Shown here: one piece after another, positions 1-4,690 of the stretch
Layout of the letters: every line of letters begins with the position of its first letter
Numbering within the stretch: the first letter of the stretch is position 1
NCBI GenBank assembly: GCA_025449725.1
Contig: JANWIU010000116.1
Location: 1-5,325, forward strand
DNA length: 5,325 nucleotides
Reading direction: 5' to 3'
From: Pseudobdellovibrio sp.
GTDB lineage: Bacteria; Bdellovibrionota; Bdellovibrionia; Bdellovibrionales; Bdellovibrionaceae
The notes under the pieces: generated by a model
What the model saw: the letters and a program-made list of their open reading frames with translations, nothing else
Told to the model about the DNA's origin: nothing
Database searches by the model: none
Translations under genes and position numbers: made by a program

Positions 1-1424
1 CCGAACAGGAATGTTGCACCTGCTGTCATATACATCTGATTCAAACCGCCTCGGAACTGAGTTTTGAACCAGCTGCTTGGCGAGTAATCGAATTCCACCC
101 CGATATGCGTTGCTTTTGTCACTGTTACGTTCGGGTGTAAGATGTTGTGGAAGTCCAGCATAGCGCGAACCTTCAAGTCTTCACCGTCATATAAACGGTA
201 CTGCGAACCCACATCAATAGTCCGTTCAATTTTGGTAGGAACTTCAGTCGCATTTTTATTAACCATTGTTGATTGAGAGAATCCTCCCGCAATCACATTA
301 TGTACTGTCATACCTAAAGTTAAAGGGTAACCCTCACCAGAATTAACATCAGAAGTTTTTTCTTCAGTTTTTCCTTCACCCAGTTTAACGACTCCTGTGT
401 TTTCAACCGGAGTTGTTACAACCGGTTCAGCAGGAGCATCTTTTTTTGCTTCGTCTTTTTTTGCCGGATCAGCTTCAGCTGCGTCTGCTGTGGCATCTTT
501 TTTAACAGCATCAGTCGGTGCTGCAGGATCCGCTACGACAGGAGTTGCGTCACCTTCAGCTTGCGGCTTTCTTGGTTCTTCCGGTTTTGCATCATCAGGT
601 TTTGCTGCATCTGGCTTAACTTCACCGGCTTTTTCTTCTGGTTTTGTTTCAGCGGGCTTTTCAGGTTCAGGTGTAGCTGCAGGCGCCATAGCATCTGAAT
701 CAGAACTTTCTTTTGGAGCCGACTTAGCAAACCAACCGGGTGTCCACATGAAACCCAAATCAAAATCTAAATTGGTACCTTCTTTAAAGCGATCATCACT
801 TAACACGTCAGAATTTGTTGCAAGTTCCAGCGCGCTGACAGATTGTTCAACTGCAACCCGGTGTAAAAATTTTGCGGTAACACCAATATCAACTTCTCTG
901 TTAAGGCTTTGTCCCCACCCGAATGCAATACTTGAGTCTCCTTTAATGTTGAGATCTAACGCAGGACCTAATTGTCTGTTCACCGACATGTCGATAGTTA
1001 AATCAATCGGTATCAACGCAATTCCCCAGCCTTTACGCACCCAAAACATTTCAAGTGCTTGCAATTTTCCGCCGAGACTGTCGCCGTAATATTTTTCAAG
1101 AGCATCAGAAATAGCCTGCGCTTTGTCGTTGTCGGTACCGACGGTGTCAGATGCTTTTTTGATATCGTCCATGATCGTAAGCGTTTTTGCAGACACGCCT
1201 GCGCCGACTAAAGATACCTGAACTTCGTTATACGGCTTTCTAGCCAAGCCCGCCGGATTATAAAAAAGCAGCGAGTAGTCATCCGCAACTGCTGTAAAGG
1301 CATTACCCATTCCTAGTGCACGTAGAGAACTATATGAATTGGATAATTTTGTATTTAAAGACTGTGCGCCTATGGCCGGCATCGCTAAAGACAAAACCAC
1401 GAGAGAATATATGATCGATTTCAT
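1..1424 (-). CDS. Outer-membrane beta-barrel protein, FadL/PorV/TraF-like, with acidic low-complexity insert (3' end off window)
   Basis: The frame starts at ATG 1424-1422 and stays open for 474 codons to the left edge, so the C-terminus is missing. AAAGGA (1430-1435) lies 5 nt before the ATG and supports this start. Residues 1-20 form a signal peptide (MKSIIYSLVVLSLAMPAIGA, then Gln). Residues 34-62 carry LRALGMGNAFTAVADDYSLL followed by FYNPAGLAR, the N-terminal signature of FadL/PorV/TraF-like (UPF0164-type) outer-membrane barrels. Alternating strands follow to about residue 233. Residues 235-360 are an Ala/Pro/Lys/Glu/Asp-rich stretch, and barrel-like strands resume at about 366 (YPLTLGMTVHNVIAGG). 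The last visible residues (GGLNQMYMTAGATFLFG) look like the closing strands, so probably only a few tens of residues are missing. The substrate cannot be told; the family includes hydrophobic-compound transporters and secretion-associated barrels. A long open frame on the opposite strand (397-1089) is its shadow. Confidence 0.85.
   Translation of the reverse strand, partial: MKSIIYSLVVLSLAMPAIGAQSLNTKLSNSYSSLRALGMGNAFTAVADDYSLLFYNPAGLARKPYNEVQVSLVGAGVSAKTLTIMDDIKKASDTVGTDNDKAQAISDALEKYYGDSLGGKLQALEMFWVRKGWGIALIPIDLTIDMSVNRQLGPALDLNIKGDSSIAFGWGQSLNREVDIGVTAKFLHRVAVEQSVSALELATNSDVLSDDRFKEGTNLDFDLGFMWTPGWFAKSAPKESSDSDAMAPAATPEPEKPAETKPEEKAGEVKPDAAKPDDAKPEEPRKPQAEGDATPVVADPAAPTDAVKKDATADAAEADPAKKDEAKKDAPAEPVVTTPVENTGVVKLGEGKTEEKTSDVNSGEGYPLTLGMTVHNVIAGGFSQSTMVNKNATEVPTKIERTIDVGSQYRLYDGEDLKVRAMLDFHNILHPNVTVTKATHIGVEFDYSPSSWFKTQFRGGLNQMYMTAGATFLF
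345..722 (-). repeat. Low-complexity Ala/Pro/Lys/Glu/Asp-coding stretch inside the barrel gene
   Basis: This stretch encodes residues 235-360 of the 1-1424 protein. It contains a degenerate 5-residue tandem motif (KPDAA, KPDDA, KPEEP at about 270-284) and repeated KKD units (AKKDE, AKKDA, VKKDA). At DNA level the KKD units give repeated runs of seven T on the plus strand near 441-465. It is in frame and flanked by barrel strands, so it is a linker or loop rather than a frameshift artefact. Its side of the membrane is unknown. Confidence 0.75.
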
Positions 1425-1472
1425 GCGAATCCTTTGTTGTAAAAACGATATTCACAGCGTACTAAAAAGAGT

Positions 1473-1501
1473 TTTAAATGTTGACGGAGAAGTATTGTCA
1501 T
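1473..1501 (-). promoter_or_regulatory. Candidate sigma70-type promoter for the 1-1424 gene
   Basis: Reading the minus strand, ATGACA (1501-1496; 5 of 6 to TTGACA), a 17-nt spacer and TTTAAA (1478-1473; 4 of 6 to TATAAT) lie in the 133-bp gap before the barrel gene. Transcription would start near 1466, leaving a leader of about 42 nt with the AAAGGA site. An overlapping alternative is TTGAGT (1525-1520), 17 nt, TATGAC (1502-1497). Both are read by eye, and sigma specificity in this organism is unknown. Confidence 0.3.
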
Positions 1502-1518
1502 AAGCATTTTCCAGACTT

Positions 1519-1538
1519 GACTCAACACAGGTCGAGTC
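1519..1538. repeat. Short hairpin between the two minus-strand outer-membrane genes
   Basis: GACTC (1519-1523) and GAGTC (1534-1538) form a 5-bp stem, extendable to 7 bp on the minus strand with one G-T wobble, around a 6-nt loop. It begins 19 nt after the stop of the 1558-2529 gene. No T run follows on the minus strand, so it is not a standard intrinsic terminator. It overlaps the alternative -35 element, so an operator is equally possible. Confidence 0.25.
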
Positions 1539-1557
1539 CGGATCTGCTGCGGCGAAA

Positions 1558-2529
1558 TTAAAATCTTAAATTTACTTCAAAAATTAAACCTACAAATCCG
1601 CGAAAGCCTTCGTCTCGAACGAAGTCCATGTGCGGCACTAATTGGTCGTCGAGAAAATTTTTGTAAATCACATGAGACCAAGTCACCGAAAAACTGTAGG
1701 CATCAAGATGATAGTTAGGTTGATTGGTGGAATAAAAAGAAATTCCGTAGGACATCGCTTGCCACTCATTCAATACTTGCCCCAGCGAAATTCCGTTAGT
1801 GACAGAAAGTTTATGAACTCGCTCTTGGTACTCGCCCTCATTTAGCTGCGCGATCGAGTATGTATCAGACAGAGGGAAATTAAAGTTCAAAGCCTGAAAA
1901 CATCCGGTTCCAAGCGTGGCGTCTGCGAATACCTGAAGCTTCGGATTGATCTGATATGTTTTATAATCCGCTAAACTCTCCGCCGTTAAAAAATGAGAAA
2001 CTTTTAACGGATCCTGCAATTCAATTCGCGGCTGAAATGCCAGCCTGACTTTGTTCAACTTTCTGAAAAGACCTACGGACGCCGCATACTTTTTTTCCCG
2101 CGGCGTTTGGCGGGCGTAACCACCCTGTGGCCTGTTGCCGATTGCCGTATCATCATAGGTTGAAAATTTAAGATTCCAATAAGCTTCCAGATTTGGGAAT
2201 CTCGGGTTTACACTCAGCCCGACAAGATTCGTCAAATTTTTACTTTCCCGTGAATACATCGTGTTGGTCACTACGATTTCAGACTTGCTCTTTTGCTTCT
2301 TAACCATCTTTTTACCGACCAAAAAGACGTCAACACCTTCTGTAACACTGTTAAACCATTCGGAAACGACTCTATCGGTGCTAAGAAAACTTTCCTCAAA
2401 ATTAAATTCTTCTTCTCCGCTGGGTTCATCTTCATTTACATTTGATGACGTTTCATACGCCAGGCCGGGCAAAGCCGCATTCAGCAAAAACAGAATCACT
2501 AAAATGTTGCGGTTAAATGTAATTTTCAT
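1558..2529 (-). CDS. Predicted outer-membrane beta-barrel protein, function unknown
   Basis: A 323-residue protein starting at ATG 2529-2527 and ending at TAA 1560-1558. Residues 1-24 form a signal peptide (MKITFNRN, then the hydrophobic ILVILFLLNAALPGLA), probably cleaved before Tyr25. Residues 26-47 are acidic (NEDEPSGEEEFNFEE). The rest is rich in alternating polar/hydrophobic segments with many Tyr, Phe and Asn. It ends in GLIFEVNLRF, a terminal strand with C-terminal Phe typical of the beta-signal recognised by the BAM assembly machinery. There is one Cys in the mature part (GTGCFQ). I do not recognise the family. No clear Shine-Dalgarno precedes the ATG (AAGTAAATTGAAAT). It is divergent from 2573-3202 and lies in the same orientation as the barrel gene downstream, 133 bp away, so it may or may not be co-transcribed with it. 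Confidence 0.8.
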   Translation of the reverse strand: MKITFNRNILVILFLLNAALPGLAYETSSNVNEDEPSGEEEFNFEESFLSTDRVVSEWFNSVTEGVDVFLVGKKMVKKQKSKSEIVVTNTMYSRESKNLTNLVGLSVNPRFPNLEAYWNLKFSTYDDTAIGNRPQGGYARQTPREKKYAASVGLFRKLNKVRLAFQPRIELQDPLKVSHFLTAESLADYKTYQINPKLQVFADATLGTGCFQALNFNFPLSDTYSIAQLNEGEYQERVHKLSVTNGISLGQVLNEWQAMSYGISFYSTNQPNYHLDAYSFSVTWSHVIYKNFLDDQLVPHMDFVRDEGFRGFVGLIFEVNLRF

Positions 2530-2536
2530 ATTTCAA

Positions 2537-2565
2537 TTTACTTGGCCGGGTAACAATCCTATCCT
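2537..2565 (+). promoter_or_regulatory. Divergent intergenic region with candidate promoter for the plus-strand operon
   Basis: Only 43 bp (2530-2572) separates the two divergent genes. On the plus strand TTTACT (2537-2542, 4 of 6), a 17-nt spacer and TATCCT (2560-2565, 4 of 6) would place transcription start at about 2572-2573, that is at the GTG itself, implying a leaderless mRNA. A second TATTAT box (2566-2571) abuts the GTG. I found no convincing promoter for the minus gene; it probably lies inside the plus gene. Matches are weak. Confidence 0.22.
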
Positions 2566-2572
2566 TATTATT

Positions 2573-3202
2573 GTGAAAAGATTCGTCTTAAGAGTCACCT
2601 CTATTTTTTTCTTACTGACATCATGGTGCTGGGGCTATACGCCCTCTGAAGGGAATGTTTCGGTCTATACAGGACTTTTTCTAAGCACAACCCGGGTCAA
2701 CAGCAAGCCGACTTCACCCGATGCTCCGAACAGGCTTGGTTTAGCCGCAGTTGTACTCGGTGATATTAATAAAAATTCCAGTCTGGAAATCGGTTTATTC
2801 CTAATGGATAAAGATTATTATCGCGAAGAAAATGGACTTTACCTTGGAGAAGACACCCGCTTGATTCACATCACAATGGGTTACCGTAAATGGTTTAATT
2901 CTTATTTTTCTGGTTCGCTTACATTTTTTTCGGCCTATGCAATGGGTGACGTAATTGTTACTCGAAATGATTTTCCGCCCGGAACAGATGCCACGACTTC
3001 GGCACAAGATGCCACAGAATATGGGTTTGATTTCGCTGTTCAATATGAAGTCTGGGAATATGACTTTAATGCAGTTGTTTTTGATTTGCGCTATTCAAAA
3101 TCAGTGACCGCCAAAGCTTCAGAGGACAGTGATCATTACGGACTTTTGATCGGATACCGATACATATTGCAGGAAAAAAAGCCCAGTGGTAAACTGAAGT
3201 AA
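2573..3202 (+). CDS. Small predicted outer-membrane barrel protein, function unknown
   Basis: The start is placed at GTG 2573 because it opens exactly on a signal peptide (MKRFVLRVTSIFFLLTSWCWG, cleavage near Tyr22). The frame is open further upstream to 2261, but that part would run through the oppositely oriented gene and bury the signal peptide. No Shine-Dalgarno is visible before the GTG. The product is 209 residues, with a mature part of about 188 residues, which suits an eight-stranded barrel of the OmpA/OmpW size class. Strand-like segments include LGLAAVVLG, LEIGLFLMD, LIHITMGYRKWF, YFSGSLTFFSAYAMGDVIVT, YGFDFAVQYEVW, FNAVVFDLRYS and HYGLLIGYRYIL, followed by a short basic tail (QEKKPSGKLK). 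The Cys in the signal region (TSWC) does not fit a lipobox. Family not recognised. It is 13 bp upstream of the GlsB-type gene and almost certainly co-transcribed with it. Confidence 0.7.
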   Translation: MKRFVLRVTSIFFLLTSWCWGYTPSEGNVSVYTGLFLSTTRVNSKPTSPDAPNRLGLAAVVLGDINKNSSLEIGLFLMDKDYYREENGLYLGEDTRLIHITMGYRKWFNSYFSGSLTFFSAYAMGDVIVTRNDFPPGTDATTSAQDATEYGFDFAVQYEVWEYDFNAVVFDLRYSKSVTAKASEDSDHYGLLIGYRYILQEKKPSGKLK

Positions 3203-3215
3203 CAACGGAGGCATC

Positions 3216-3506
3216 ATGGACATACAACATTTATTAGATCATCCGATGGTACAGCAATTCTTACTTTGGACAGGACTCGGCCTTGGCGTCGGTGTTGTTG
3301 CAAAGATAATAATTCCCGGAAGCGAAAACATGGGTTGGATCAGAACAATTCTTGTAGGCCTTGTCGGAACATTTGCAGGAAATTTTTTAGCACCAAAAGT
3401 TTTTGACTGGCCTGCTTACGCCGTTTTCAGCTTACCTGGAATTGGCATCGGAGTGGCCGGCGCAGTTGTGTTTGTTGTTGTAAACCGGATCGTCACTAGC
3501 TCTTAG
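3216..3506 (+). CDS. GlsB/YeaQ/YmgE-type (transglycosylase-associated) small membrane protein
   Basis: A 96-residue inner-membrane protein starting at ATG 3216, preceded by GGAGG (3207-3211) at 4-nt spacing. Three hydrophobic helices lie at about 14-34, 42-60 and 68-90. The Gly-rich pattern GLGLGVGVVAKIIIPG, then TILVGLVGTFAGNFLAP, then PGIGIGVAGAVVFVVV matches the GlsB/YeaQ/YmgE family (Pfam Transgly_assoc). That family is of unknown biochemical role; some members are linked to general stress responses, and the name comes from association rather than enzyme activity. Length is within the usual 80-100 range. It is the last gene of the two-gene plus operon. Its TAG (3504-3506) overlaps the TAA of the converging methyltransferase gene (3505-3503). 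Confidence 0.85.
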   Translation: MDIQHLLDHPMVQQFLLWTGLGLGVGVVAKIIIPGSENMGWIRTILVGLVGTFAGNFLAPKVFDWPAYAVFSLPGIGIGVAGAVVFVVVNRIVTSS

Positions 3507-4690
3507 ATTCTTAATTTTTCGGACAGTTCACTCAAGGTGGTGAAAACAATCAAATTGAATTCATTTTCAATTTTTTTGACTTCGCCGGTTTTCACTTTGT
3601 ACCGCGCAAATAGTGCACGCTTTTTGAATTTATTCTTAGAAGAAGATTTTGAAATCAGCTGCGCATGATTTAATATGTCGTCACCGCTGAGAACAACTTT
3701 AAATGGAACCATTCCGACCTCTGTTTTTAAAAGTCCGTCGATCCCTTTATTTCTCTGTACAGTGACCCCGCCGACTTCTTTGACTGCACTTTCAATTTCG
3801 GAATTATTTTTACGGTAAGAGTCCCGTCCCTTTTCAAGCAGCTTTGAAGAGGACTTCACCGGGTTTTGCAACCGTTTCAGGGAAAGTTTAACGGCATCGC
3901 CACTTCGATCAATGCCTATATAACTGCGGTTCATGATTTTAGCCGCAACAAGAGTTGTGCCGCTGCCGCAAAATGGATCCAGAACAATGTCGCCGGGATG
4001 TGTAACCAGTGAAATAATTCTATCGAGAAGTAAAATAGGTTTTTGCGTCGGATAACTTACACGTTCTTTGGCCTTCGGATTTAGGAAGGGAATATCCCAA
4101 ACATCACCCAACGGCACACCTTTTTTTTCTGCGGCTAGAACCGAATCACCGTTGTTATCTTTTTGATAGACAGTTTTGTTTCGAAAGTCCCGAACACGCA
4201 GTTGCATGATTTGATCCACATTCGTAGAGGGTGAATAAGCATCAAAGATCTGGTTGAATTTAAAATCTGCGGATTTGGAATAGAAGAAGATGGTTTGGTG
4301 ATTTGATAACAATCCTTTTTTAGAATTGCTCCACCTGCGGTAAGTCCATATGATTTCGCTTTGAAAATTTTCTCTGCCTAAGACTTCATCCAGCATTACT
4401 TTAATGTAATGCCCAGCCGATCTGTCACAGTGTAAAAACAAACTACCCGTCGGCTTTAATTTTTTTTTACATAATTCAATTCTTACATTCAAAAATTGAA
4501 TGTAAGAATTGAGACTTTCCCAGTTGTCTGAGAATCGGAACTCTTCACTGCCGTCCCGCTTGGCCAAGATATGTTCACGCTGAGAAAAAAAAGGCGGGTC
4601 CAAATAGATGAGATCTATTGATTCATCGGCCACGGTATTTAGGGCCTCAAGGCAGTCACCTTTAATTACAGAATCGGGCTTAGCCTGCAT
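3503..4690 (-). CDS. Beta-class site-specific DNA methyltransferase (adenine-N6 or cytosine-N4) with nuclease-like C-terminal tail
   Basis: A 395-residue protein that transfers methyl from S-adenosylmethionine to an exocyclic amino group in DNA. Catalytic motif IV is DPPF (31-34), within DLIYLDPPFFSQREH. KPTGSLFLHCDRSAGHY (79-95) is typical of the family. Residues of about 115-205 should contain the target-recognition region. YPTQKP (213-218, motif X) and the SAM-binding DPFCGSGTT (238-246) follow. Motif IV before motif I defines the beta class. Family members often start about 10 residues before GDCLEAL, so ATG 4690-4688 fits; the Shine-Dalgarno is weak (AAGAG). Residues from about 275 form an extra domain containing RNKGIDGLL (313-321). 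No restriction enzyme gene is adjacent in the window. The start overlaps the upstream acyltransferase-like gene by 11 bp, suggesting translational coupling. The target sequence cannot be predicted. Confidence 0.92.
   Translation of the reverse strand: MQAKPDSVIKGDCLEALNTVADESIDLIYLDPPFFSQREHILAKRDGSEEFRFSDNWESLNSYIQFLNVRIELCKKKLKPTGSLFLHCDRSAGHYIKVMLDEVLGRENFQSEIIWTYRRWSNSKKGLLSNHQTIFFYSKSADFKFNQIFDAYSPSTNVDQIMQLRVRDFRNKTVYQKDNNGDSVLAAEKKGVPLGDVWDIPFLNPKAKERVSYPTQKPILLLDRIISLVTHPGDIVLDPFCGSGTTLVAAKIMNRSYIGIDRSGDAVKLSLKRLQNPVKSSSKLLEKGRDSYRKNNSEIESAVKEVGGVTVQRNKGIDGLLKTEVGMVPFKVVLSGDDILNHAQLISKSSSKNKFKKRALFARYKVKTGEVKKIENEFNLIVFTTLSELSEKLRI
3552..3577 (+). terminator. Weak candidate intrinsic terminator inside the converging methyltransferase gene
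   Basis: AAATTGAA (3552-3559) and TTCAATTT (3566-3573) form a perfect 8-bp stem with a 6-nt loop. The T run 3571-3577 closes the stem and continues past it. It lies 46 bp beyond the stop of the GlsB-type gene, on the correct strand to end the plus operon. The stem has a single G-C pair, so it would be weak. No other candidate is visible between the converging genes. Confidence 0.3.
4121..4128 (-). repeat. A8 homopolymer in the methyltransferase coding strand
   Basis: Eight A in the coding strand encode part of Glu-Lys-Lys (residues 188-190), between the target-recognition region and motif X. It is the third homopolymer of 8 or more in this gene. Confidence 0.9.
4393..4412. repeat. Second, smaller perfect inverted repeat in the methyltransferase gene
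   Basis: GCATTAC (4393-4399) and GTAATGC (4406-4412) form a 7-bp stem with a 6-nt loop, over codons for about HYIKVM (94-99). It shares the core AATGTAA with both arms of the larger repeat 64 bp away. A 7-bp hairpin alone could arise by chance. Confidence 0.6.
4460..4468 (-). repeat. A9 homopolymer in the methyltransferase coding strand
   Basis: Nine T on the plus strand are nine A in the coding strand, encoding Lys-Lys-Lys (residues 75-77, after Cys74). The run begins 7 nt after the 17-bp hairpin in the transcript. Gaining one A leads to a TAG seven codons after the lysines; losing one A gives TAA within the next two codons. Slippage would therefore truncate the enzyme before most of its domains. 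Confidence 0.9.
4476..4512. repeat. Perfect 17-bp inverted repeat with 3-nt loop inside the methyltransferase gene
   Basis: The left arm TCAATTCTTACATTCAA (4476-4492) is the exact reverse complement of the right arm TTGAATGTAAGAATTGA (4496-4512), with AAA between. It covers codons about 60-72 (LNSYIQFLNVRIE), a part of the enzyme that fits the family pattern without an insertion. It should form a strong hairpin in the mRNA or as a DNA cruciform. No T run follows on either strand, so it is not an intrinsic terminator. Confidence 0.95.
4585..4592 (-). repeat. T8 homopolymer at the catalytic DPPF codons
   Basis: Eight T in the coding strand span the codons CCT-TTT-TTT-TCT (Pro33, Phe34, Phe35, Ser36), directly in catalytic motif IV. 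Adding one T gives a TGA within about six codons. Losing one T runs to a TGA inside the 17-bp hairpin. Either indel abolishes the enzyme. Confidence 0.9.

Noticed and set aside
533..763. Minus-strand open frame of 76 codons, Gln/Leu/Lys-rich
   Set aside because: Same strand but a different frame from the barrel gene; its composition is the frame-shifted reading of the Ala/Pro/Lys/Glu stretch.
397..1089. Plus-strand open frame of 230 codons rich in Ser, Gly, Ala and Phe
   Set aside because: It is the antisense shadow of the low-complexity part of the minus-strand barrel gene, which has a signal peptide, a ribosome site and a family signature.
1642..1845. Plus-strand open frame of 67 codons
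   Set aside because: No signal or family pattern; antisense to the 323-residue outer-membrane protein.
2261..2572. N-terminal extension of the plus-strand small barrel gene
   Set aside because: It lies antisense to the start of a well-supported gene, and the signal peptide begins only at GTG 2573.
2621..2638. Lipoprotein signal at TSWC in the small barrel protein
   Set aside because: Trp directly before Cys and the lack of a Leu-Ala-Gly-type context do not fit a lipobox; ordinary signal peptidase cleavage near Tyr22 fits better.
2801..3043. Minus-strand open frame of 80 codons
   Set aside because: Antisense to the small barrel gene, with no ribosome site or recognisable pattern.
4460..4512. 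The large hairpin as an intrinsic terminator
   Set aside because: The transcript of the gene has A, not U, after the hairpin, and on the plus strand the T9 run precedes the hairpin instead of following it.
3503..4690. A restriction-modification or other defence island
   Set aside because: No separate nuclease gene, specificity subunit or mobile-element gene is present, and the nuclease-like tail seems to lack a catalytic lysine.
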